From Scleroderma bovista (Eukaryota; Basidiomycota; Agaricomycetes; Boletales; Sclerodermataceae): a DNA stretch of 64,000 nucleotides. Where the stretch lies: assembly GCA_037178675.1 (NCBI GenBank), contig JAYMGJ010000034.1, positions 27,499 to 91,498 of the forward strand, given 5' to 3'. Numbering within the stretch: position 1 is the first letter of the stretch; each line of letters starts with the position of its first letter. Shown here piece after piece: positions 1 to 10,900 of this stretch. A model generated the notes under the pieces. That model saw only the letters and a list, made by a program, of their open reading frames with translations, ran no database searches and was not told the origin of the DNA. The translations under genes and the position numbers were made by a program.

Positions 1-1391
1 CCGGACTCAGCAGCGATGGCCGCAGCGCGAGCCTTGGCCTTTTTGGTCTTCTTAGGACAGTTGTCCGCAAAGTGACCGGTCCCTCCGCAGAACATGCAGA
101 GGTTGTTGTCCAGACGCCTTTTGTGCTCGTCTGCGGTTAGCTTCCCGTCCTTACCAAGCTTGTTGGTTAGGTCCGGTTTGGAGCCGGACGAGGACTGGTT
201 GCTGGTCGTCTTTGACGAGCCAGAGGTGTTGGCGGAGCTGGGGGAGTTGCCGGTCTTGGCCTGACTGGGCTTGGGGGAGTTGCCTCCGGAGTTGGAGGGC
301 TTGGGGGTGGACGAGGTAGGCTGGCTCTTCGTCGTACGGGAGATCTCGTCTTTGCGCTCCCAATAGCGCGCGTCGATCTCTTGACAAAGGGCCCTAAGCC
401 CATGTAGAGTCAGGGGTTTCCCAACTCAAGCAATTTCGTCCTTGAGACGATCCGGGAGACCGGAGTAGAATAGGCGGCGGAGCGCGCCATCTCCGTAGTC
501 CTGGACCTGGGAGGCGAGTCGGTTGAAGTCTACTATGTACCGCGTAACACGGTGAGCATCCTTCATCCGGAGGTGCTCTAATTGATGCTCTGCATCAGCG
601 ATGGGGTCGTGAGGTCCAAAGGTGCTCTGGAGCTCAGCGACGAAGTGAACCCAACTGTCCATCCAGAGTGGACGGTCAGCTGGATCACCGGAGTGGAGGA
701 GGTCCGGTTCGAACCACTCCAACGTCATACCTTTGAGATAGGACTGGGCGAACGTTACCTTAGCCCTATCTAGGCGGAACGCTTTGGCGCAATCCTGGAA
801 GCAGAGCTCACACTGGACCAAGAAGGTCCTGAGCTTTTTGGGATCCGTACCGTCGAAGGTGTCCGGTTCACGGACTTTGGCACGTGAGGAGGAAGAGTCG
901 TTGGTCCGGCGGGAGGAGCGGGAGAGGCGGTTGACGGCGACTGCTAAATTTTGGAAGACAGCCAGACCAGGGTCTAGCTCATCCATGGCGTCGACAAAGT
1001 CATCATCGTTGTCATCATCATTGTCGCCATCTCCGGGGTCGTCTGGATCATCTCCGGGTCCGTCCTCGGGGCCAAACCACTGGTGACGGGCAGGTTCGCG
1101 ACGTTCCGGAGTGGGGTCGCGACGGTAGGGGAATCGATCACCAGAAACGGATTCATGGCAACCTAAGTCTGCAGAACTGCGAAGGCTCTGAGACGCAGCA
1201 TCTCGACGCGGAGTCAAAGGTGCTGTGGGGTTTCGAGCTGTAAAGCTCTGGAATTGGCTTACAGAAGCCGGAGGTTGCCTGCGATTAGACAGGGCTTGCT
1301 GGGCGGCAGAAAGGTGAAGGTCGTCTACTGCACCTGCTTCTTCAGCGAGTGCGGCAGCAGTACGAGCGCGAGAGTGCGTAGTCATGGTCAT
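1..1391 (-). pseudogene. gag: gypsy gag with premature stop, runs off the window
   Basis: The gag reading frame starts at 1391 (MTMTTHSRAR) and matches the intact gag at 24237-25691. An in-frame TGA at 426-428 replaces the CGA arginine codon that follows KDEIA in the intact copy. Beyond the stop the same frame stays open to the window edge and includes the CCHC zinc knuckle (CMFCGGTGHFADNC) near position 60-100. The protein would be a nucleocapsid/capsid precursor; the stop removes the C-terminal linker and the zinc knuckle. The single C->T change at a CpG fits the decay pattern seen elsewhere in the window. Confidence 0.9.
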
Positions 1392-1459
1392 GAGAAATGA
1401 AAACTAGTTTGCGTACGAGGTTTGTATAGTGAACCCACACAAGTGTGAGTCTGAAATAC

Positions 1460-2094
1460 TGTCAAGTCCGGGTCTACTCCGGTAGGGGGTCCGGTCAAGT
1501 CCGGACGAAAGCGGACGAAGGGGGAGAGCAGAGGGCTGGACAAGAGATTAGTCCGGCCGGAGTTGGTGACCGCTTGGATTCAACAACTAAGGACAACGAG
1601 CGTTGATCCCTTGCATAGGTTCCGGTCAAGAAGATAGAGACGGAGACGGAGACGGGCAGAGACTGGAGTAGTGACTAAGTTGATTTCAGACTGAGGAGTA
1701 CAGGATAAACTAGAGGGTACTTATACTAAGTAGAAACTAGGGTCGAGTACATACGGTGACAAGTAAACAACCTAATAGCGGACAAGGGATGACCGGAGTT
1801 AGGACTAGGTCAGGTCCGGTGAAAATAAAGTCAGGTCCGTGTAAAATAAATCAGGTCCGGTGAAAATGCTACAAGGTATAGGATATATTGAGTTCACGGA
1901 GAACTCACGTCAAGGCAGGATAGACGGCGAGGTGTAGTAAGAGCGAATGGAGTATAGACCAAGGGTCGTAGTTAGCAGAAGGTTATCTGCGCGACCGTTG
2001 ACCGGAGTAACTGAGAACGACCGGAGTTGAGCTGTAGGCCTGCGATGTGACCGGAGTAACCGGATATGATCCAGAGTTGGACATGGTCGTAACA
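1460..2094 (-). repeat. 5' LTR of gypsy copy 1
   Basis: Read on the minus strand, the repeat starts TGTTACGACC and ends CTTGACA, as in the two LTRs of the intact element, and is 635 bp against 633 bp there. It keeps the TATA box and the AGTCTGAAAT motif that matches the downstream primer-binding site. It differs from the intact LTRs at many single positions. Confidence 0.92.
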
Positions 2095-4104
2095 ACATGG
2101 AAGATAACACCTATATTGAATGATCCTTATGCGAAGGATAAGCACGACGGACCCTCATCGTAGCCATCTATCGCACAAGAACCGCCAAGAAGCAGAAGAA
2201 ACTGAAGGAATAACATCAATTGTGGTATGAGAAAGGAATGCACACGTCTGCAGTCCAACTCCCATACCAGAACGATCAAAGAAGCTGAAGAATTGATGGA
2301 GAAATGAAGGAGAAAGAGAAGAAATGATTTTTAGCACCCAAATGTCATTTTTAGGCGCCCAGTGCCGGCATTCCGATATTTTGAATAGCTCCATCGTTTC
2401 TAAAGCTATCAGGCAGTGACTATACCGTCAGAGAGCCTAGAACGTGGTCTATCTGCCTGTCAAGTTCCGACGCAAATCCATTCATTTCCCACGGAGATAT
2501 TCCCCCCACAATCCAGATGTTCGCTTCATCGCTCACTATGGAGTCCATATTTTCTCTGGATCATTTCTCCACTATTGCTGCAGATCTCCACTATGTCCTG
2601 CTCTTAGGACAGCCTCTCCCAGAGTTCCTGTGCACTGCCTGGCACATATCTTCCCAGCCTGCTCCCTCAGTCCCTCTCGTTCTCGGTCAGCGCGTTCTCC
2701 TTGTCAGTCCTGCGTCAAGGACATACTTTGGTCATCTTAGGTCTATTGTCAAGCTTGAGAAGTCTTCTCTGGTCGTCTCTGTGTCCCCTGAGCCCTCAGC
2801 CTATGGTCTCTTCCTCCTAGATACTTGCCATGTCCATCTTCCTCTGTCGTTCGTCTCGCTTCCCTGGATGTGTCGAATTCAATACTCTATCCGCTTCCCT
2901 ACTTTCAGACAACGTCCCCCAGCACCATGACAGTTATTCCCCCCCACTTTATAGTGCTATTAGGAAGAAGAACCCTCTCTCGTTCTTTCCCAGAAGAGAG
3001 CTCATCAAGGGAGCCCATGGTTGCACTTCAGTGGCGCTAGAACACATGCACTATACCTTAGTGTATGCTGACCCCCTAAAAGACCTCTGGACCCCTGGTA
3101 CCCTTCTTGTGGCTGTTTTGTCTCGGATCAATCCCCCTGTTTATCTCAGATCTTCCCCATTGTTGTCCCATCAAATTCCTGATGGTACACAGCCCCCCAT
3201 CAAACTTCTTAGGCTGTGCATCAATGACTCCTTCTGCTGTGCAGTGACTCATCCCTTGCTTACTGATGCTCTCTTGTCATCAGTATTACTCTATCCCTTT
3301 TGCATTTTTGGTATATTACTCAGCTGATGACTCACTCCCTTACCAATCAATCTTGTCATGCAGCTTACTCATTCCTTTACTCAGCAGCTTATTCATGCTC
3401 CCTATGCTTACTCATTCCTGCTTATCCCTTGCTTACTGATCGCTTACAAATCCCTTACAAAGCTCTTACCAATCCCTTACCAATCCTTGACAAATTCTGC
3501 TTACTCCCTTCTCTTTTTGTACTTTAATGCTGTGCCCCCCCATGTATTTAAACCCCTGGGCTCAGCCCAGTAAAAAGACCCAATTGCACGAAATTATCCC
3601 TCTCTCAGACTCTCTCAATCAGTATCCCTTCAGTCTTTGAGTCCTTGTAGGCTTCAGTGAAGGTCTAAAGGCTCAATATTGTCAAGTTTATCTAAGTTAT
3701 TCAAGATCTATTCTTTATACTAGGCTCAAGTGGAGTCTAGGCTTCATACCAGTCAATCTTCCTCACCTCTGGACATCAGAGGCATCTCTGCCCCTTTGCT
3801 GCACCAATCTCTAGGTGTAGTATCACTGTTTCAGTCTCAGTCAACCCAATCCCCGCTTTGACACTTCCTAGGCTTTAGGAAGAGTCCAGACACCTATCCC
3901 CTTCATCATCTATTGCTCCTGTACCCCAGGAGTATCCTGCATCATCGTCTGCATCACCCTGTTGGTGTAGATCCCCTTCCCCCCTCCTCAGCACATCCTC
4001 TCTGGACACCGCGGAGGTAAACCACCACTCACACTTTTTCGTAGTCCTTTGTTGGTGTTGTGTTTGGGTTATTACTCCGACCCAAATCCTCACTTTGACT
4101 CACA
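2095..4104 (+). mobile_element. Giant LTR, subfamily B, copy B1 (5' end cut by gypsy copy 1)
   Basis: This is a plus-oriented copy of the roughly 2.1-kb repeat also found at 38660-40760 and 49878-51977 (both minus). It ends TTTGACTCACA and lies next to CCGT, an NCGN target like the other copies. The first bases (TGTCATGCACC plus hairpin) are missing because the gypsy LTR joins inside the AACATGGAAG stretch. A TATA-like TATTTAAA lies at 3545-3552, preceded by a run of TTACCAAT motifs. TG..CA ends, a promoter in the middle and no terminal inverted repeats favour a solo LTR. A non-autonomous DNA transposon is the alternative. Confidence 0.7.
2445..2930 (+). CDS. U3-encoded conserved ORF of giant LTR (copy B1)
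   Basis: The frame carries WSICLSSSDANPFISHGDIP, then SLTMESIFSLDHFS and LLVSPASRTYFGHL, and ends in RQRPPAP. The same frame is open in every full-length giant LTR of the window (B2, B3, A1, A3). Subfamily A has an ATG just before the WSICL segment; in B1 the equivalent position is not ATG, so translation would start at the ATG at 2517 or not at all. No signal peptide, membrane segment or known domain is visible. I do not recognise the family. Conservative substitutions between subfamilies suggest past selection on the protein. Confidence 0.5.
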   Translation, partial: WSICLSSSDANPFISHGDIPPTIQMFASSLTMESIFSLDHFSTIAADLHYVLLLGQPLPEFLCTAWHISSQPAPSVPLVLGQRVLLVSPASRTYFGHLRSIVKLEKSSLVVSVSPEPSAYGLFLLDTCHVHLPLSFVSLPWMCRIQYSIRFPTFRQRPPAP

Positions 4105-6152
4105 CCGTATACCTAACGATTGGGAATATCTCAAAAGATGTCCAAAGACGAGTGTCAGCACGCTCAACGATCCTAATCGGCTACTTACCTGTGTCAAAGC
4201 TGGAGTGTTTTCAGAAGAAAACACGTTCTATTGCAGGGTACTGTCTATTCCATTACGCGATGTCCTTGTTGTTGTGTCCGTTGGTGGATGCTGGTCATCG
4301 AGGAAAGTCCATGGTTTGTGTGGACGGCTTCATGCATCGAGTCCATCCGATTCTGGCTGCCTACATTGCTGATTTTCCTGAACAATGTCTGGTGGCGTGT
4401 AACAAAGAGAGCCACTGTCCTTGTTGTCTGGTTGAATCGCAGAATCGTGGTGACCTTGAGGAATGCGTGTGCCACAGCATGGTTGACACGTTGAAGACCT
4501 TGCAGTGGAAGCGAAGAAACAAACAATCGAGGAAGTTTGATAAGGAAGGTCTGCGCCCAGTCTTTGAACCCTTTTGGAAGGACCTACCCTACACCAACAT
4601 CTTCATTTGCATCACACCCAACATTCTCCATCAACTCCATAAAGGTATCTTCCACGATCACCTTGTGCAGTGGTGCTTGGGTGTGCTCGGCGAAAAAGAG
4701 ATGGACGCCTGATTTCAGGCTGTGACTCAATACCCTGGCCTTCGTCACTTCAAGAAAGGAATTTCTACAGTCTGGCAATGGACAGGCACGGAGCACAAGC
4801 AGATGGAGAGAGTGTTTGTAGGTCTCTTATCTGGTGTGACCAAAGACAATGTCCTCGTGGTGGCCCGCTCACTGCTCAATTTCATATACTATGCGCAGTT
4901 CCAGCAACACATGGACAAGATGCTCGCGGCTATTCAGGACAGCGTTAGCCTCTTCCATGCTCACAAACATGCCCTCACAGAGCTCGGAATACGCGAGCAT
5001 TTCAACGTACCCAAAATCCACTCCCTCATGCACTACGTATCATCTATCCGAGTGCTCGGCAGTGCTGATGATTATAATACAGAGTACCCCGAACGCCTAC
5101 ACATCGACTACGCTAAGGACGCCTACCAAGCCAGCAACAAACGTGACTACGTCGAACAAATGGCCTTGTGGCTGCAACGCCAGGAAGCCATCCATCACAA
5201 GACTGCTTACCACACCTGGAAGAAACTTAAGAAGTCTGCGCTGAGCATGGACACCATCCACGGAAGCTCGACCTCAGAAGTGCATTCAGATGTGGGTAAC
5301 CGTCTGGTTGAGGGTGCTGGTGATGACACGGTTCATGTTGCTCCACAACAGCTGCCAGGTATGTAGTCCTTGTTGCACCCACAGTAGTTACTGAAAGACA
5401 TGCTTGGGGTAGCGAAAGTCCACTACAAAGTGGCTAAATTCCCTTCCCATCGCGGGGTGTCCGTTCAGCGATTGCAAAGCGACTACCAAGCACCCGAGCT
5501 CCTTCCGGCGCTCAAGGTTTTTCTTAGCTCCCGCGCGACTCAAGACAAGCTTGTACTTCCCATGGAAACGGATCGCTTCGACATATTCAACCACCTATAC
5601 GTCGAAAGTGGGCCTAGTGTAGTCACTAGACATGGTGCTGGCTGGCAAAAGATCCATGCCAAGCCGAAGGTCACCGCTCATGGACGCAAGGCCGAGTCCC
5701 CCGCCAGATTTGATACTGCGTTTGTGTGGGACAAAGGACGTCAGCCAAGCAATTGTTTTGGGCCCAATGGTATGTACCCGCTCGTTGACACTGAGTGTGC
5801 GCTGATGAGGAATTTAGTGGTCCGTATTGTGCGGGTGCATGTTATATTCAAACTTCCAGACCATCTCGGCCTTTACCCCCATCCATTGGCTTACATCAAG
5901 TGGTTCACATCGCTCCATCGCCGTGATCCCATATCTGGCCAGTACATCGTCACCCGTTCAACGCGCAACCACTGGCACAATGTGTTGGTGATTGGTGCTG
6001 ATCGGTTCGTGCGTGCTTGTCACCTTCAAGCCCAGTGTGGAAGATATATTAGTTCGGATTGGTCGTCTGGTAATGTACTTGATATGGCGAGCTCCTTTCA
6101 TGTCAATTCATACATTGACTTAGATACTTTTGTGGCCCTAACTAATTTGTGA
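4105..6152 (+). pseudogene. Plavaka-type transposase, 5' truncated, with nonsense mutation
   Basis: The translation matches the fungal Plavaka transposase family (CACTA-related, often grouped with KDZ elements). It shows VYLTIGNISKDVQRR, LIGYLPVSKLECF, the ADFPEQCLVACNKESHCPCC segment, and GLRPVFEPFWKDLP followed by HQLHKGIFHDHL. The 5' part is missing because giant LTR B1 inserted right before VYLTIGN. A TGA at 4710-4712 interrupts GEKEMDA-FQAV where the family normally has arginine (DAR), so it is CGA->TGA. A short intron is likely after 5358 (GTATGT; ends near 5397 or 5412). The C-terminal region ends in FHVNSYIDLDTF at 6152. Confidence 0.85.
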
Positions 6153-6442
6153 TTGGCACAATGATTATCTAGCTCTTGTATCTTTCAAGTGGGTAATGTA
6201 AGGACAACAATGTAGGCTATCTGAACTCTCAGAGTGGCATGGTGTGAACACAGGCTACGTTGACTATGGTGAGCTATTAGGACAACAATGTCAGTTATAG
6301 TGGCAGCCGCGTGCGACGTGTCATGCAGTGACAGCTTGATAGCGCTGCATATCATGTGCCTGATACGACATATTACTACCGAGTCTCGATGTGACTGTGT
6401 ACCTCGGTGGCTATGCTACATAGCAAAGTGATTTTCCTGATG
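6153..6442. other. Non-coding tail downstream of Plavaka transposase
   Basis: No gene is visible. Two short near-repeats of AGGACAACAATGT occur near 6202 and 6279. This is probably the 3' subterminal part of the Plavaka element, cut by the LTR fragment that follows. Confidence 0.4.
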
Positions 6443-6677
6443 CAGGACTCTTCCTAACCACTGTGGTAGGCTGAAGAAGAGTCAATACCATCCCCAGTTG
6501 CATTCATTTCCCATCACAAGCCCTTCCCTTCCCTCCCGCATCCTGCCTGAAGGTGTGCAGCACATCCCCCTGAGGAGATTAAATACAGATACACAAAGGA
6601 AGACCACCACTCGCATATTGCTGTCATTTGGTGTTGGTTGTTGGTTGTTCTGACCTCTTCCCTCACTTAGGTGCACA
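6443..6677 (+). repeat. Giant LTR, subfamily A, terminal fragment (A4)
   Basis: This 235-bp segment matches the last part (U5 end) of subfamily A, reading GACTCTTCCTAACCACTGTG through CTTCCCTCACTTAGGTGCACA. It ends in CA and is followed by GCAT, which may be a decayed NCGN target site. The rest of the LTR is absent. Confidence 0.8.
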
Positions 6678-6727
6678 GCATTTGAACTATTCCAGGGCCT
6701 TGATAAGCTTGAGTCATGTTGGGCCCA

Positions 6728-6795
6728 TGTCAAGACCATGTCCAACTCCAGACTCTTATCTGGTTACTCTGGTAGCTCAACTCCAGACCTTCTGT
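6728..6795 (+). repeat. Decayed start of a gypsy LTR
   Basis: The stretch beginning TGTCAAGACCATGTCCAAC lines up with the first ~75 bp of the gypsy LTR (TGTTACGACCATGCCCAAC). At every CCGG or CG of the LTR in this stretch the relic has CTGG, CCAG, TG or CA, or the bases are missing. Only this short piece is left. Confidence 0.7.
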
Positions 6796-7962
6796 GCATC
6801 ACTCCAGTCCAAGATGCACACATACTCTTCCACTAAATGCAACCCTTTGCATTAGTCCCTATCCAGCCATTACTTCACCTCTCCATCAACCCTGTACATC
6901 GGAAATTAGCAAAAGTCTATCTGAACTTTTTACATACTATTGGCCATCAGGAAAATGAAGAGGAAAAGATAATCCATTATAACCATAGCATGCAATGGAT
7001 AATGCTAGATATGATCATATATGACCAGATAATTGATTATCACCCCACAAAAAACATCTGCCAGAGATTATAATGGATTATCCCTTCTTCCCCATTTTCC
7101 TGATGTGGTACCTATTTCAGCACCAATTGTCACATATGTACTGATAGTGCCAGTATGTATTTTAGTAGATCCTTCATCTATTCAGACAGTTTTTCTATCT
7201 AAGCTTTTTCAAGTGCGACATATTGTCATTATCTTGTAATCCACCACTTATTGTCATTATTCTAGGATCTTACTTTTCTTGTTATTTCAATTCATCACAC
7301 CCAATGCATAGCTGACAAACACAAAGTACCATTGATTCCAAGAGATTAAACAAATGTAGAATGGGCAATTGCAACTTGAAAGGAGGATGAGGGGAAGTGG
7401 TTATGGACAAGAAAATTTGATTAGTTCAATGATTGTAACGAGAGACTTGTGGTCATGGGTCGAAAGGAAGGCAATGGGGAAGTAGTTACAAACAAAAAAA
7501 AATCAATTAGTTCAACAATTGTAATGAGTGACTTGGGGGAAGGGGAAGGAGAGGCATGTGCAAAAAATATACTGAAGTATGAGTGGAAGGTTGTTGACTG
7601 AAGTTAGGATTGATGAATGTCCAGTTAACACAATTCTGTTGAAAGATAGTTAGTATTAATCTCATGTAGATGAGGATATAAACCTTCAAACGCCTATGTG
7701 CTTATCAGTGGACACTGCAAGCTCACCCGCCACCTGGTCACCTTGCAAACTACCATCCTCTGCGAATGCATCCATAGCTTTTTGCTTACCATCTGTTTCT
7801 CCTGTTTGAAATATTTTAATTCTAGGATCAGATGGACCTATATAAAATATAGGCCATCACTACAGTCTACAGGCATGTAATGTATGTTTGAGTTATTGTA
7901 AATAGGAATGGAAAAAGGAATGAGAAAGCTTTGATCCTAGGGTGAACATGTGAGAAACCTAA
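6796..7962. other. AT-rich non-coding stretch with one imperfect tandem repeat
   Basis: Short frames here are not convincing. At about 7391-7550 an ~86-bp unit occurs twice (GGGGAAGTGGTTATGGACAA.. and GGGGAAGTAGTTACAAAC..), sharing TTAGTTCAAYRATTGTAAYG. The segment leads up to the 3' end of the NWD pseudogene. Confidence 0.5.
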
Positions 7963-10900
7963 TTACTTGCTATCATTACAGGCACAGAAACACTGATCCC
8001 AAGCTGACCCATGGACCATGTTTGAAAAATCAAGCACAGGAAACCTTCCAATTATGAGTGTAGTTGATGGAGAATACCAAAAGAATGGATGATATGATGG
8101 AGGCACACACAAGAACAATTGATCACTAGAGCCCACAATCCAACCATTATCTAGCAAAAAAAGACCATGACTCAAATGCCTAGAATGTTCAGCCATATGA
8201 GTCAATTTATCACCAGCACTGGGCAAAGCAGAAAGCATAGAAGTTGGCATGGAAATGGGTGAAAATGGGGGTGGATAGGGCTGAATCTGCATTGTGGGAA
8301 AGTTGCCTGCCTGAACAGAAGTTGATTCAGTCTGTGCATCCCAGCATTGGATTGTGTGATCTTCTGAGCCTGACACAATGTGCCTTCCATCTGGTGAGAA
8401 TGCAACTGAGGTGACTGACTCTGTGTGCCCTTGCAGAGGGTTGCCCACCTGGGCACCTATCTGTGCATCCCAAACTTGGATTGTGTGATCTTCTGATCCT
8501 GACACAATGTGCCTTCCATCTGGTGAGAATGCAACTGAGTAAACTGAGTCTGTGTGCCCTTGCAGAGGGTTGCCCACCTGGGCACCTGTCTGTGCATCCC
8601 AAACTCGGATTGTGTCATCCAAAGAGCCTGACACAATGTGCCTCCCATCTGGTGAGAATGCAACTGAGGTGACTGAGTCTGTGTGCCCTTGCAGAGGGTT
8701 GCCCACCTGGGCACCTGTCTGTGCATCCCAAACTTGGATTGTGTCATCCCTTGAGCCTGACACAATGTGCCTTCCATCTGGTGAGAATGCAACTGAGTGA
8801 CTGACTCTGTGTGCCCTTGCAGAGGGTTGCCCACCTGGGCACCTGTCTGTGCATCCCAAACTCGGATTGTGTGATCTTCTGAGCCTGACACAATGTGCCT
8901 TCCATCTGGTGAGAATGCAACTGACAAGACTGAGGAAGTGTGCCCTTGCAGAGGGTTGCCCACCTGGGCACCTGTCTGTGCATCCCAAACTCGGATTGTG
9001 TCATCCCTTGAGCCTGACACAATTTGCCTTCCATCTGGTGAGAATGCAACTGAAAAGACTGCATCTGTATGCCCTTGCAGAGGGTTTCCCACCTGGGCAC
9101 CTGTCTGTGCATCCCAAACATGGATTGTGTGATCCTCTGAGCCTGACACAATGTGCCTTCCATCTGGTGAGAATGCAACTGAAAAGACTGCATTTGTATG
9201 CCCTTGCAGAGGGTTTCCCACCTGGGCACCTGTCTGTGCATCCCAAACTTGGATTGTCTGATCCTGACACAATGTGCCTTCCATCTGGTGAGAATGCAAC
9301 TGAGATTACTGAGGAAGTGTGCCCTTGCAGAGGCTTTCCCACCTGGGCACCTATCTGTGCATCCCAAACACAGATTGTGTGACCCTCTGAGCCTGACACA
9401 ATGTACCTTCCATCTGGTGAGAATGCAACTGAAAAGACTGAGCCTGTGTGCCCTTGCAGAGGGTTTCCCACCTGGGAACCTGTCTGTGCATCCCAAACAC
9501 AGATTGTCTGATCCCTTGAGCCTGACACAATGTACCTTCCATCTGGTGAGAATACAACTGAGGTGACAGAGGAAGTGTGCCCTTGTAGAGGGTTGCCCAC
9601 CTGGGCACCTGTCTGTGCATCCCAAACTTGGATTGTCGCATCCCAAGAGCCTGACACAATGTGCCTTCCATCTGGTGAGAATGCAACTGAGGTGACTGAC
9701 CAAGTGTGCCCTTGCAGAGGGTTGCCCACCTGGGCACCTGTCTGTGCATCCCAAACTCGGATTGTGCCATCCCTTGAGCCTGACACAATGTGCCTTCCAT
9801 CTGGTGAGAATGCAACTGACCAGACTGGGGAAGTGTGACCTCGCAAAACATGTTGATTACTAGGCCAATCTTCATGTTGTCCCCTGGCAACCTGAGCTAT
9901 GTTTGGAAAATTTGCAGTCAGCATGTTGGCCAGTGCTGACCTTGATGGTAAAAATGGTAATCCAGACAGGTATAAGTGTGGTGTGCTTTCAGAAATTACA
10001 CCAGCAAAATTTTGCACAAACTTGATGCCATCCTGGATGAACATCAGAGCATCCCTATACTCTGCCTTTCCCTGTCACATTATTAGCATGCCACTCAACT
10101 TGTGCAATATAATATACTCACCTGCAGCCATCCCTCAGCAGAGGTCAAAGCCCTATCAGCCTCACCAATACACTTGCACACCCCAAGTACCTCCATCCAA
10201 AATAGAATCCTTTCTCCAGTCACAATAGCCATGACATGGTTTGCCAGGTCTGTATCAAATCTGGAGTCATGTAGGTGGGTTGCCCAGAATCGACAGGAGT
10301 ACAACAGATGCAGTGGAATATTCTTTTCAATCTTCTTTTCCAAGTCTGCCACTGCTGAGTTGCGAACATATGATGTTTCTAGTCCACAGATATTGAACCG
10401 AAGGCCATCTTGCATGACACAGAGCGAGGCAAGGGCCAGTTGATGGTGTACATCAGCTTCGTCGATGAAGAATTCGCCACTCCGTTTTATCCAACAAGAA
10501 GTCATAGAACGAAGCATGCATGGGACGAACAGGAGTGGTTGGGTCGGTGGTACCAGTGAGAAAGGACGCCATGTAGCCGAGGATGATGCCTACGGGAAAG
10601 TGGTCGTCCTCCCGAGTGAACTTGCAACGCATCGAGTCCAGTGCGCTGATAGAGAGTGGTTCCTTCGACCACAGGATCTGCCGCATGACAGAGCGAAATC
10701 TTGTCCAGTGGCATCCCCTTGTGAGATCCTTCAAGGACATGGTATACATCCCATCCAGGAGGTTGGCTCCATGACCCATGAGACATGATCTACGTGAAAG
10801 CGTCGTTGGCAATCAACGCCAAACCTAGGGCGAAGGAAATCGCACGCTAGACGTGCCCATTCGAAGAGACCATTTGATTTCGCAGCAAGATGTTCCACAT

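Larger units (their letters stand above)
1..2094 (-). mobile_element. Ty3/gypsy chromovirus copy 1, 5' part only
   Basis: This is the 5' end of a second copy of the gypsy family that is complete at 23535-31395. It holds a 635-bp 5' LTR (1460-2094), the PBS region and most of gag; the rest lies outside the window to the left. The LTR and gag align closely with the intact copy, but gag has a nonsense change, so this copy is older and probably dead. Its LTR joins directly to a truncated giant LTR at 2095, so it inserted into that element. The target-site duplication cannot be tested because the other end is not in the window. Confidence 0.9.

Noticed and set aside
8463..9840. Long open frames on the plus strand across the WD40 array
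   Set aside because: They are the reverse reading of the 129-bp WD40 repeats; the minus-strand frames encode the WD40 motif and the plus-strand ones encode no known fold.
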